In this document: positions 36,686 through 46,364 of the stretch, piece after piece
Layout: every line of letters begins with the position of its first letter
Numbering within the stretch: position 1 is the stretch's first letter
Source of the DNA: Apostichopus japonicus
Taxonomy: Eukaryota; Echinodermata; Holothuroidea; Aspidochirotida; Stichopodidae
Direction of reading: 5' to 3'
Length of the DNA: 60,000 nucleotides
Assembly (NCBI RefSeq): GCF_037975245.1
Contig: NC_092577.1
Coordinates: 25,481,398 to 25,541,397 of the forward strand
Made by a program: the position numbers and the translations under genes
The notes under the pieces: model-generated
Seen by the model: only the letters and a program-made list of their open reading frames with translations
Databases searched by the model: none
What the model was told of the DNA's origin: nothing

Positions 36686-38250
36686 CAGGGTTCTGCCGCT
36701 GCCGGTCGACGCCGGTAGGGCCCGACCAGCACGCTGAATTACCGACCGCCACAATCTGCCTGAGTGACTTTTCCGACCGGCACTTATTTTCGATAGGAAC
36801 TCCAAAAAACAGCTCCATAGCCGGAGGGTCGAACGTACAGAAACAATCTGTTTGAGACTAGGGGAAATCCAGTTCATAACTGTTCAAAATATCCAACACA
36901 TCACAGTGTCATACTTAGTAAAACTTCAACTGACTCAGTAATCCCGCAAAGAAAACATTTGTCTGCTGGAAATCCCCGCATCGTTTTTTGCATTCGCGAT
37001 GAGTTTATACTCAATGTACAACTTATTCACTTAACCGTATAGAGAAAAAAAAAATGAAAATCAATTGTGTACCAATTGTGTACGGAAAGGTGGTAGGCTA
37101 CACCTTTCAAATTTTACGAAAGATCGAGCAAAGCACTTTCGAAAAATTCACGCCAAACTTGCATATCGTACTAAATGCAACTAATGTCATGTAAACAAGG
37201 CTCTAGTGCATCCATTTATGAATATACCGTAAGACCACATCTGGTGTTAAGCGGGGGGAAAAGAAAGTATTTTCTAGCATTTCCAAAAATACCGAAAAAA
37301 TAATATCCTACCATAGTTAAGTGTATAGCAAATAGCCTAACCACCTCGGCGGTTATAACGGATCTCACGTAACTACAAAATCACAACTAATTGTATTTTG
37401 CGGAGTTTACGTTTTCTTCAAGAACATGGAAACAATATTTAGCATCGAGTTAATCATGCCAAGTGGCCTAAAACATGTGATTACATCACAAAAGTTCCTG
37501 AGATGTCAGACACAGAACTCATTCAGAGGTTGTGTACAAGGCAAGCATTGCAGGCTGTGTACCCCAACTTCAGTCAACTCGCGAAGATCCTGCGGGTCAT
37601 CCCAACAAACACAGCTGACCCAGAGAGATTATTCTCTCAAATGAAGCTGATAAAACCAAAGTCAGAAACAGAATGGTGGAGCAGACACTTGATGCTATTC
37701 TTAGGGTTGTGATAGACGGTCCTGCCCTGCATAAATTCCCTGTCAGAAGGGCAGTGCAACTCTGTGCTAGGAAGAAGAATCGCAGACTCACACACTGCGT
37801 CTGCTGAGTGGACAGAGTCGGCAGTCACTGCTGTAATTATGTGATATCCTTTCAATGAACCGATTTCATAGGCCCGATGTTGAATAAATGAGAGAGAATA
37901 CATAATTCGTTATGATTCGTCTTTATTTGGGAGTGGACTCTCACTCACTGTCCATCTAAAATTATCATCTCAGCCTGAATGATTTCATTTAATAAGCACC
38001 ACCGGCTGGTCTGTACTCTGGTGCTCCAGATATTTGTCCTAACTTTTTTCATTAATTATGAAAAATTACAGACATGAGATCTCATTTCAAAGCTGTCTAC
38101 ATGTGGCTCAGAATACTCGGGAAGGGCCGTTTCCGGCCATCTGGGGGGTTTCCAAAACCCAAAATTTTCTTGAACGCTCCGCGCCAACTGATGGTGGCGC
38201 TTCGCTTAGATAATCCTGCCGGCACTCAATCCACCCTGGGCAGAACCCTG
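36686..38250 (+). mobile_element. hAT transposon inside Tx1 copy B (1565 bp)
   Basis: The left end CAGGGTTCTGCC follows CTTTGGAAGGC, and the right end GGCAGAACCCTG precedes GAAGGCGCTTTCG. The uninterrupted sequence in copy C is CTTTGGAAGGCGCTTTCG. The duplication is therefore GAAGGC, or an 8-bp TGGAAGGC in which two bases overlap the element end; 8 bp is usual for hAT. The interior carries a hAT transposase C-terminus (37503-37807), so this is an internally deleted descendant of an autonomous element. Confidence 0.75.
37503..37807 (+). pseudogene. hAT transposase C-terminal dimerisation domain, frameshifted
   Basis: The first frame reads MSDTELIQRLCTRQALQ, YPNFSQLAKILRVIPTNTAD then PERLFSQMKLIK. 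After a frameshift at about 37650 it continues TKVRNRMVEQTLDAILRV and VIDGPALHKFPVRRAVQ to TGA at 37805. YPNxSxLAxxxLxIPxxTAxxERxFSxxKxIKTxxRNRM is the signature of the hAT family dimerisation domain, which lies at the transposase C-terminus. The catalytic core and BED finger are absent from the element, so it is not autonomous. Confidence 0.7.
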
Positions 38251-39554
38251 GAAGGCGCTTTCGAAGATGAAGAATGGCTAGTCCCCGGGTTCGGACGGGC
38301 TTCCGAGGGAGTTCTGCCGAACCTTCTGGGCAATAATAGGACCCGACATCAGAGCCGTCTTCGAGGACGCCTTCCAAAACGGAGTTAAACTAAAGTCAAC
38401 GTCTGGGCATGATTACTTTGCTGCCAAAGTCTGGGGACCCCTTGGATCCCCATAACAAGCGTCCGATCACCTTGTTAAATGTGGACTACAAGTTGCTGGC
38501 TAAGGCTTTGTGCAACCGCCTTGCACTGACTATGCCGCATCTTGTTGGTGATCTCCAGACTTGTGCAGTGAAGGGTCATTGCATCCAGCAGAACTTGTGG
38601 TTGATGCGCGACATGACCGACTTTGTTATTGAGCGTGATCTGCCATGTGCATTGGTGTCTCTGGACCAGCAGAAGGCCTTTGATGGTGGATCGCGGTTTT
38701 ATAATGAATGTATTGGAGACGTTTCAGTTGCAGCCAAATTTTCGTAAATGGATTTCTGTTTTGTATCAACAAAGTTTCAGTTCTGTTATCGTAAATGGGT
38801 TTTGTTCGGAGGTTTTTAACGTAGAGAGGGGGGTGCGCCCTCTGTCTCCATTACTTTGTTTTGTTTAGCGAGTCCCTCTCTCGTCTTTTGGAAAGGGATT
38901 CCAAACTTGTTCCATTCGTTGTGCCAGGGGGTGCCAAAGTGAAATGCGCTCAATATGCAGATGACGTGACATGTGTTGTTTCGAGTCTGGGCTCCTTTCG
39001 CGCACTCTCGCAGGATCTATCTATTTTGAGAGAGCTACCGTGGCGAAGTTGAATCCAGAAAAGACGCAGGGCCTTCGTCTTGGTAGCTGCAGATATAGAG
39101 ACTTACCATTCGGTGCGTCGTGGTCGGATCAGAATATCCAAATTAATGGTATATGCTTCGGCTATGATGCACCTTGTGACGTCACCTGGAACGAGAGGGC
39201 TGAGGTATTTCAGAGCAGACTCGAAACCTTTGGCACCCGCTGGCTTTGGTTCTTTGGGGCGCGGTGTACCCAATTCCGCGTCGCGTCCTGGTGCGGTTGG
39301 AGAGGGCGATTTTTTTCATTCATATGGTCTGGTGGTACAGAGCTTGTCAAGAGGGCGGTATTGTACCAAAAACTGGACAAGGGGGGACTAGGGGTGGTTC
39401 ATCTGGGAAGTAAGTTAACTTGTTTGTTATTTAAGCAATTGTTTGTAGCGGTAACTGACCCAGGGTTGCCCTGTTCATATTTTGTACGTTTTTGGGGCGG
39501 GTTGCACTTGCGTCGATGGGTTCCGGCGCTGTTTAGCAACAGAGAACCGCATAG

Positions 39555-39737
39555 GGCTTGTTTGTAGTGTTTTGTTTGTTTTGCTTCTGTTGGCCTTTGG
39601 GTCCGTGCCCTTTTCGCGTCACGTTAAACGCTGCGTTAGTGAGAGATTGATGGGTTTCAGTTGTTGCTTTACAGACTGGGTTTGTTTTTGGTTTTGTTGA
39701 CCTTTGGTCCGTGTCCGTTTCTTAGCACGTAAAAAGC
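39555..39737 (+). mobile_element. 183-bp 3' fragment of an ORF1-only Tx1-related element
   Basis: The insert is flanked by a perfect 20-bp duplication, AGCAACAGAGAACCGCATAG, at 39535-39554 and 39738-39757; copy C has it once. The insert ends CACGTAAAAAGC and matches the 3' tails at 49476-49548 and 50341-50529. It is thus a 5'-truncated retrotransposed copy of the ORF1-only family described at 47340-49548. Confidence 0.85.
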
Positions 39738-40649
39738 AGCAACAGAGAACCGCATAGTAGCACACCATGCATAGTGGTGCGTGTCATTTGCTCCGCTCTT
39801 ATTGAGTTGCCCCCTGTTGACCTGTCACGGCCGGCCCTCGTTCTCAGTTCCTTGCGGGATAGGGCCTTGAATGCAATTTTTGTACAGGGACGTCATCCTG
39901 TCGATGTATGGCGTTGAGTGCATTCAAGGCTGAATGGTTGCAGGCTCCGTGATCTTGCGTGGAGAATTGCACACGGTGCCTTGGTGACCAATCTGAAAAG
40001 GTATCACTGGCGATTGGGTGATGAACTGTGCCCGAGGACCGGCTGTGACAGCTTAGAAAGTACTGCCCATGTTTTTTGGCATTGCCCCTTTGTTTTGAAC
40101 TTGTGGGAGTGGTTTCAGCCATGGACCGACCGTTTAACGGGAGACCGTTCCTGGTCGGTAGGACAGGGCTTTGTTTTATATGGATTAAATCCTCCAGTTT
40201 GTTCTGTTGCTGTGTTGCAGCGTATTATTTATGTTTGTTCTGTTGTAAAAAAACTTATTTGGAGGAAAAGATGTGATGTTGTTTTTAAGGGGGAAATTTG
40301 CCAGTTGGCAGGCAGTCCTGGAGGCGGTGAAGTGTGACATTCGCCTTCAATTTTCGCCGTTTATCTGGGGCTGCCTTTTTTGGACGGTGGTGTGCTGGGG
40401 AAGGCTGTTTTGTTTCGCTGCGTGCTGGTCGTCCTTTTGTGGTTTTTTTAATGCTTCACTGGGTGGTTGGGCGTTTTGTCTGTACAGGTCGGTGGGCGTA
40501 TGTACTTTTTTGGCTCGCTTGACCCGAGTTTCGTTTGTAAGAATGGGATGGTTTGGTAGTGCCGTTTGGCCGTGACGTTTTATATCCTGTATGACGGGTC
40601 ACGTAAAAAGCACACTGTTGTTTCAGTTTCAGTTCACTGTTGAGTTCAG

Positions 40650-40854
40650 TTCAGTTCTCGTGGAGTGCGGACGTGTTTTCGGCTGCTCTCCACCTTTCGT
40701 TGACCACACCTTTGTGTTTTTACGTTGGCCCTTCATTAGTTTACAGTTTGTTTTAGTGTAGTTTTGGGTTTGTTTCGTTTTGGTTTGTGTATAGGTGCGT
40801 GGCTTTGCCACACCCCTAGCTGTCATGGCGGCTCGTCGTGACAGCAAAATCGTT
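40650..40854 (+). mobile_element. 5' end of an ORF1-only element, lacking its 3' part
   Basis: TCTCGTGGAGTGCGGACGTG begins a 5' UTR matching 47344-47518, followed by ATGGCGGCTCGTCGTGAC (MAARRDSKIV) at 40825. Homology stops at 40854, where sequence of the minus-strand gene begins. A LINE copy with only its 5' end is unusual and implies loss of the rest by deletion or recombination. It lies 38 bp after the 3' end of copy B, in head-to-tail order. Confidence 0.65.
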
Positions 40855-41693
40855 CTCAACCTTCACACGCTTAGCTGTCTTCACTAGTCGGCTCCCATCT
40901 GTGATACATTCTGTGTAGAATCCCTGTCTCAATTTTGCTTCTCTCTGCAGTGTACCCAACAGGTATGTACTAGTTGCTCTTGTTGCAGCTTTTCCAGTAG
41001 CGATGTTCACCAACATATCTGGAAATTGTTCTGCGAATGGGTTACATGTATCATCTAACTTTCTGAGAAGCTTATCTACATCAGTGTTGTCTCTCTCCAC
41101 TCTCCGTCTACATAGCTGGTTGGCTGGAGTTTCACCATGCTGTATGCCACTCATATCTTTAATCTCAGACAGCCATACTTCGTGTAAGACTAACGCACCA
41201 ACGACGGAATGCACTCTCAGAGTTCGCGAAATGTTATTCCAGTTGCTGAAGAAGCGGCATCTCGGTTCACAGTCTGTTCCAGTGTTAGGTCAGTGGGACT
41301 CCTAGAGAAGGCTTTTTTTGTTCGCCATGTTGAGAATGCACCAGCTCTGAGGATATCTAATGCGGCTGGGTCTAGATGCTTCAGCCTTTCAAGGTAATTC
41401 AATCCCCAGCGAGCATAATTTAGACGGTTCAAGGCGAAGAACAAATCTATCAAAGATGGCAGTACTTTGATGTAGCGACTGACATCGTTGGTTCTGACAG
41501 CAGACTGGAACTCGCGATACAAGCGATTGATAAGATAAACATAGACTGCCCAGTATGTTACTGTTTCACCAAATTCGTTGGAAAAATGTCTCGTAGTCAT
41601 CAAGCAACTGCTGGAATCCAGGACTATTGACAGCTTCACTCTGAGCCTTGATATCTCCATTCGGTATGGCTCTTATCCTGGTACATCTGTTGT
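40855..41693 (-). pseudogene. 3' part of a conserved uncharacterised multicopy gene, split by Tx1 copy C
   Basis: Minus-strand frames read NRCTRI and QQLLDDYETFFQRIW, then after a frameshift FGETVTYWAVYVYLINRLY, EFQSAVRTNDVSRYIKVLP, LNRLNYARWGLNYLERL, SRSPTDLTLEQTVNRDAAS, then NPFAEQFPDMLVNIATGKAA and RQGFYTECITDG. I recognise this order (NYARW, DLTLEQTxNxDAA, NPF...LxNIATGKAA, FxxEC) as a protein family abundant in corals, echinoderms and fish, usually uncharacterised and transposon-like in copy number. The sequence ends at the junction with a 5' LINE fragment (40854). Its upstream exon continues at 46578-46682 beyond copy C. Frameshifts near 41590 and 41216 suggest a pseudogene. Confidence 0.6.
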
Positions 41694-41859
41694 GCTTTTT
41701 ACGTGACCCGTCATACGGGATACAAAACGTCACGGCCAAACGGCACTACCAAACCATCCCATTCTTACAAACGAACCTCAGGTCAAGCGAGCCAAAAAAA
41801 AAAAAGTACATACGCTCACCGACCTGCAGAGACAAAACGCCCAACCCCCCACTGAAATA

Positions 41860-44800
41860 TTAAAAAACTACAAAAGGACGACCAGCACGCAGCGAAACAA
41901 AACACCCTTCCCCAGCACACCACCGTCCAAAAAAGGCAGCCCTAGATAAACGGTGAAAATCGCCTTCAACCTCAAGGCGAATGTCAGACTTCACCGCCTC
42001 CAGGACTGCCTGCCAACTGGCAAATTTCCCCCTAAAAACAACATCACATCTATTCCTCCAAATAAGTTTTTTTACAACAGAACAAACATAAATAATACGC
42101 TGCAACACAGCAACGGAACAAACTGGAGGATCTAATCCATACAAGACAAAACCCTGTCCTACCGACCAGGAACGGTCTCCCGTTAAACGGTCGGTCCAGG
42201 ACTGAAACCACTCCCACAAGTTCAAAACAAAGGGGCAATGCCAAAAAACATGGGCAGTACTCTCTAAGCTGTCACAGCCGGTCCTCGGGCACAGTCCATC
42301 ACCCAATCGCCAGTGATACCTTTTCAGATTGGTCACCAAGGCACCGTGTGCAATTCTCCATGCAAGGTCACGGAGCCTGCAACCATTCAGCCTTGAATGC
42401 ACCGAACGCCATACTTCGACAGGATGACGTCCCTGTACAAAAATTGCACCCAAGGCCCTATCCCGCAACGAACTGTGAACGAGGGCCGGCCGTGACAGGT
42501 CAACAGGGGGCAACTCAATCAGAGCGGAGCAAATGACACGCACCACCCTGTTTGGAGTACTACTATGCGGTTCTCTGTTGCTAAACAGCGCCGGGACCCA
42601 TCGACGCAGGTGCAAACCTCCCCAAAAACGCACAAAATATGAACAAGGCAACCCTGGGTCAGTTACCGCTACAAACAACTGCTTAAATAACAAACAAGTT
42701 AACTTACTTCCCAGATGAACCACCCCTAACCCACCCTTCTCCAGTTTTTGGTACATTACCGCCCTTTTGACAAGCTCTGTACCACCCGACCAAATAAATG
42801 AAAATATCGCTCTCTCCAACCGCACTAGGACGCGACGCGGAATTGGATACACCGCGCCCGGGTACCACAAGATGGGCGAAACAAAACGATTAACTACGGT
42901 GACTTTCCCTAGGATCGAAAGCCAGCGGGTGCCAAAGGTTTCGAGCCTGCTCTCAAATACCTCAGCCCTCTCGCTCCAGGTGACATCACCAGGTGCATCG
43001 TAGCCGAACCATATACCATTAATTTTGATATTCTGATCCGACCACGACGCACCGAATGGTAAGTCTCTGTATCTCCAGCTACCAAGACGAAGGCCCTTTG
43101 TCTTTTCTGGATTCAACTTCGCCCCGGTAGCTCTCTCAAAAATAGATAAATCCTGCGAGAGTGCGCGAAAGGAGCCCAGACTCGAAACAACACATGTCAC
43201 GTCATCTGCATATTGAGCGCATTTCACTTTGGCACCCCCTGGCACAACGAATGGAACAAGTCTGGAGTCCCTTTCCAAAAGACGAGAGAGGGACTCGCTA
43301 AACAAAACATAAAGTAATGGAGACAGAGGGCACCCCTGGCGCACCCCCCTCTCTACGTTAAAAACCTCCGAACAAAACCCATTTACGATAACAGAACTGA
43401 AACTTTCCTGATACAAAACAGAAATCCATTTACGAAAATTTGGGTGCAACTGAAACGTCTCCAATACATTCATTAAAAAACCGCGATCCACCATGTCAAA
43501 GGCCTTCTGCTGGTCCAGAGACACCAATGCACATGGCAGATCACGCTCAATAACAAAGTCGGTCAAGTCGCGCATCAACCACAAGTTCTGCTGGATGCAA
43601 TGACCCTTCACTGCACAAGTCTGGAGATCACCCACAAGATGCGGCATAGCCAGTGCAAGGCGGTTGCACAAAGCCTTAGCCAGCAACTTGTAGTCCACAT
43701 TTAACAAGGTGATCGGACGCTTGTTACGGGGATCCAAGGGGTCCCCAGACTTGGGCAGCAAAGTAATCATGCCCAGACGTTGACTTTGGTTTAACAGTCC
43801 GTTTTGGAAGGCGTCCTCGAAGACGGCTCTGATGTCGGGTCCTATTATTGCCCAGAAGGTTCGGTAGAACTCCCTCGGAAGCCCGTCCGAACCCGGGGAC
43901 TTGCCATTCTTCATCTTCGAAAGCGCCTTCCAAAGCTCAACAGTGGTTATTTCGCCCCCCAAAATATCATTGACATCGTGGGGAACGGTTTTTGAGATTC
44001 CCCTCAATAAATCAGCCTGTGCCGACAAGTCGACATTGCCACGCGTAAACAAACTCGAATAGTACTCTTTATATACGCGGACAATGCCGTGAGGGTCACT
44101 AACCACGGTCCCATCAGTAGCGCGTACAGACGGGACGCGTCTGTCACCTGCCGATGAACTAACGGACTGGTAAAACCTCAGTGAAGGGCGCTCCTCGGCT
44201 TCCACCGCTTCGACACGGGCCCTGACGCGGGCACCGTGGTACTTTTCATCGAGATAAGTCTGCAAAGCGATGACTGCCGAAGGGTCGCCAAACTTCACCT
44301 CCGCGCACAGCTTGGAGAATTTTTCTCTTCGACGCCGTGCGCGGGTCACGCAATACTGAATTGCGTAGCGTTTGATGCGCAACTTGACCTCATCCCACCA
44401 TTGGGATGTAGAAGCAAAGGCCGGCTTCAATGTTTGCCATCCTTTGTACCTGGTCTCGAAACCCTGGCGGAACTCTGCCTCGCCAAGAATCCGACAGTTA
44501 AGCTTCCATAGGCCCCGCCCGATGGGGAAAATGGAAGGCAAAACAAAACGTGCTACTACAGTGTCATGGTCAGAGAGCGGACAGCTGAGCGTCTCGCAAC
44601 CCGAAAATGTAAAACTTACGGGCGCATACACTCGATCTATCCTGGAGGCATCTTCTCCGTTAGGCCTCACCCACGTATACACCGTACTACACGGGTGCAT
44701 ATGCCTCCAGACATCGGCTAAAAGGTGTGCCGAAGTGAATCTGTCCAATTCTGTGATCCCAGCGTCGGGACTTGCAGACACAGAAGTTCCGAGTCTGTCA

Positions 44801-45270
44801 AGACCCGAGTCTGGGACACAGTTAAAGTCTCCGACCATGACACACGGCGCACTACCAGGAACAAAGGAAGGCAGCGTGTTAAAAAAATCTCGTCTAGCAG
44901 AAGGCCGATTGGGAGCATACACATTGCAAATGGCGATGTTACCCTGTGGATACTTGAATAGAATGCAAACCAATCGGCCCTCGTGATCCGTCTCCACCCT
45001 AGTGGCACAACCCGCCTGACGAGCTGACAGAAGGATGACAGTGCCACAGGATGAAGACGAACCAAACGAAGCATGCAGCTCACCATCCCACTCATAAGCC
45101 CATAGAGGGACATCTTCTTCCAAAATATGTGTTTCTTGCAGGCAAACGCAGTCGACCTCCATTGATTTACAATATTGGAAAATGCGACTGCGCTTGCGAT
45201 GATCCCTCATGCCATTCACGTTCAAAGTGGCAACTGAAAGTGTATGGGCCACGAGAGGGCAGTGGTGCAA
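41860..45270 (-). CDS. Tx1 ORF2p: endonuclease and reverse transcriptase (open frame, about 1136 aa)
   Basis: The uninterrupted frame encodes an exonuclease-endonuclease-phosphatase nuclease at residues about 10-240 (FNVNGMRDHRKRSR, CLQETHILEEDVP, GDFNCVPDSGLDRL, CPLSDHDTVVARF) and a reverse transcriptase at about 480-760 (SPGSDGLPREFYR, LLPKSGDPLDPRNKRPITLL, SLDQQKAFDMVDR, GVRQGCPLSPLLYVLF, catalytic QYADDVTCVV, ATGAKLNPEKTKGLRLGSW). The C-terminus has a Cys/His segment, CPRTGCDSLESTAHVFWHCP. The protein would nick the target and prime cDNA synthesis in the nucleus. Length is about normal for the clade. The start is uncertain: copies A and B have ATGGCCCATAC at residue 8-equivalent, but here it is GTGGCCCATAC, so no ATG opens the frame until the Met of NVNGMR. 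Translation may reinitiate after ORF1, 2 nt upstream. Confidence 0.88.
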   Translation of the reverse strand: MHHCPLVAHTLSVATLNVNGMRDHRKRSRIFQYCKSMEVDCVCLQETHILEEDVPLWAYEWDGELHASFGSSSSCGTVILLSARQAGCATRVETDHEGRLVCILFKYPQGNIAICNVYAPNRPSARRDFFNTLPSFVPGSAPCVMVGDFNCVPDSGLDRLGTSVSASPDAGITELDRFTSAHLLADVWRHMHPCSTVYTWVRPNGEDASRIDRVYAPVSFTFSGCETLSCPLSDHDTVVARFVLPSIFPIGRGLWKLNCRILGEAEFRQGFETRYKGWQTLKPAFASTSQWWDEVKLRIKRYAIQYCVTRARRRREKFSKLCAEVKFGDPSAVIALQTYLDEKYHGARVRARVEAVEAEERPSLRFYQSVSSSAGDRRVPSVRATDGTVVSDPHGIVRVYKEYYSSLFTRGNVDLSAQADLLRGISKTVPHDVNDILGGEITTVELWKALSKMKNGKSPGSDGLPREFYRTFWAIIGPDIRAVFEDAFQNGLLNQSQRLGMITLLPKSGDPLDPRNKRPITLLNVDYKLLAKALCNRLALAMPHLVGDLQTCAVKGHCIQQNLWLMRDLTDFVIERDLPCALVSLDQQKAFDMVDRGFLMNVLETFQLHPNFRKWISVLYQESFSSVIVNGFCSEVFNVERGVRQGCPLSPLLYVLFSESLSRLLERDSRLVPFVVPGGAKVKCAQYADDVTCVVSSLGSFRALSQDLSIFERATGAKLNPEKTKGLRLGSWRYRDLPFGASWSDQNIKINGIWFGYDAPGDVTWSERAEVFESRLETFGTRWLSILGKVTVVNRFVSPILWYPGAVYPIPRRVLVRLERAIFSFIWSGGTELVKRAVMYQKLEKGGLGVVHLGSKLTCLLFKQLFVAVTDPGLPCSYFVRFWGGLHLRRWVPALFSNREPHSSTPNRVVRVICSALIELPPVDLSRPALVHSSLRDRALGAIFVQGRHPVEVWRSVHSRLNGCRLRDLAWRIAHGALVTNLKRYHWRLGDGLCPRTGCDSLESTAHVFWHCPFVLNLWEWFQSWTDRLTGDRSWSVGQGFVLYGLDPPVCSVAVLQRIIYVCSVVKKLIWRNRCDVVFRGKFASWQAVLEAVKSDIRLEVEGDFHRLSRAAFFGRWCAGEGCFVSLRAGRPFVVF

Positions 45271-45272
45271 AA

Positions 45273-46364
45273 CTACGAAGACGACGATTCCGTAAGCTTC
45301 AAGCGCGCCCTTGACGACATATCGTCGTCCGAGTCGTCACTTGAAGCCGACCTTTTAAGAGAGGGTTCCCCCATTTCGTCGTACCAGCTCGTCCCAGTGG
45401 CACGTTTCGGCTCGCTGATCACCGATTCACCGGAGTCGCTGTCAGACAGAACCTCCGGAGAATCGATGACCACCGATTCTCCGTCAGACAAAGCCTCCGG
45501 ATCTGGCGATACCGGCGGCGGACTGGGGACGGAACTGGACGAGTTGATGGGGGAAGCTGGTGGAGACTTTCTCGGTGCGGGCACGGGGTTGGGGTCTGCA
45601 ACGACGGGGGAGGGTGAACCAGGTGCAGGGGAGGGTAAAATCCCACCAGATTCCCCCTCCTCTCGTGAAGTAGTAGGTGCGTCGGAACTTGACTTACCCC
45701 CACTCTTAGTCCTAGAGACATAAGAGGAGGGACAAGCTCGAAAGACATGTCCCTCCTTCCCACATAGTGAGCACACAACCTCGTTTGGGCAAGCGGTGCT
45801 ATCATGCCCAAGACGAAGGCAGCGCCCACATTTCTTGTTTGGGCAGCCCTTGGCTTCGTGCCCGGTCTCCCCACACCTGAAGCAGGTACGGGGCTGACCG
45901 GGATACCGCACGTGGGCTTTATGCCCTGCTATAAACAGGAAGGAGGGAATGTCCTGTTTCAGGTCGATCCGAACCTGTCGGTGCCCGTTCAACACCCCAG
46001 GGGCTTGTGCATAGGAGCACATTTTGGCAGCCTTGACAGCCCCGAACCGACCCAAAACCGTTACGACAAGTTCCTGCCGCACCTCTAGTCCTACGTGGAT
46101 GACAGTTACCCATACGGATCGCTCGTATGGAGTAACTGTCATCCCCTCGACGTTACTCAGCAACGTGACACCTTTCTGACGGGCCACGTCACTGGTAAAA
46201 CGTAAATCGTACGTATTACGACCCTGGAGAGCTTGCAAAGCATCAACCTCTCCAGGCACAACAACACCCTTGCTCTTCAAAATACTAAAAACTTGCACCG
46301 GTGGAACAGCTTGTTCACCGGTGAACGACAACTTAACTATCCGAGAATCACGGCGCGATGCCAT
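45273..46364 (-). CDS. Tx1 ORF1p: Gag-like RNA-binding protein, 363 aa
   Basis: The start MASRRDSRIVKLSFTG at 46364 is chosen because ATGGCATCGCGCCG is conserved in copy A; the frame is open further upstream but that part is hydrophobic 5' UTR-like sequence. Residues about 10-165 form a conserved N-terminal domain (VPPVQVFSILKSKGVVVPGE, TPYERSVWVTVIHVGLEV). Three CCHC knuckles follow: CFRCGETGHEAKGC, CGRCLRLGHDSTAC and CSLCGKEGHVFRAC. The rest is proline-rich (SPSPVVADPNPVPAPRK) and acidic/serine-rich. Such proteins coat the element RNA with ORF2p in a ribonucleoprotein. TAG stops the frame 2 nt before the ORF2 frame. No lesion is seen. Confidence 0.85.
   Translation of the reverse strand: MASRRDSRIVKLSFTGEQAVPPVQVFSILKSKGVVVPGEVDALQALQGRNTYDLRFTSDVARQKGVTLLSNVEGMTVTPYERSVWVTVIHVGLEVRQELVVTVLGRFGAVKAAKMCSYAQAPGVLNGHRQVRIDLKQDIPSFLFIAGHKAHVRYPGQPRTCFRCGETGHEAKGCPNKKCGRCLRLGHDSTACPNEVVCSLCGKEGHVFRACPSSYVSRTKSGGKSSSDAPTTSREEGESGGILPSPAPGSPSPVVADPNPVPAPRKSPPASPINSSSSVPSPPPVSPDPEALSDGESVVIDSPEVLSDSDSGESVISEPKRATGTSWYDEMGEPSLKRSASSDDSDDDMSSRARLKLTESSSS

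Larger units (their letters stand above)
35939..40450 (+). pseudogene. Tx1 ORF2 remnant, copy B (split by two insertions)
   Basis: The conserved start ATGGCCCATACATTTTC is at 35939. Endonuclease motifs FNVNGMRDHRKRSR, CLQETHILEEDVP and GDFNCVPDSG are present, then a deletion joins VSGSRGFTS to the RFYQSVSSSAGD segment. After the hAT insertion, RT sequence resumes at 38251 with LLPKSGDPLDPHNKRPIT, CALVSLDQQKAFD and QYADDVTCVVSS. The end (RTGCDSLESTAHVFWHCPF, the zinc-knuckle-like C-terminal region) is at about 40040-40100. Many frameshifts make it inactive. Confidence 0.8.
35476..40611 (+). mobile_element. Tx1-clade LINE, copy B (5'-truncated, interrupted)
   Basis: Homology to copy C starts inside ORF1 (ATTGCCGGGCATAAAGC) and ends at the 3' terminus ACGTAAAAAGC (40611). 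The copy is interrupted by a hAT element (36686-38250) and by a 183-bp retro-insertion (39555-39737). It also lacks about 650 bp of ORF2 near 36410 and has other deletions. The order of events is Tx1 insertion into the CACTA-like exon first and the two nested insertions later. Confidence 0.85.

Noticed and set aside
44372-44986. A 204-codon plus-strand frame inside Tx1 copy C
   Set aside because: It is the antisense shadow of the intact ORF2 on the minus strand.
45244-45874. Long frames opposite and beside Tx1 ORF1
   Set aside because: They arise from the GC-rich, proline-coding ORF1 tail read in other frames.
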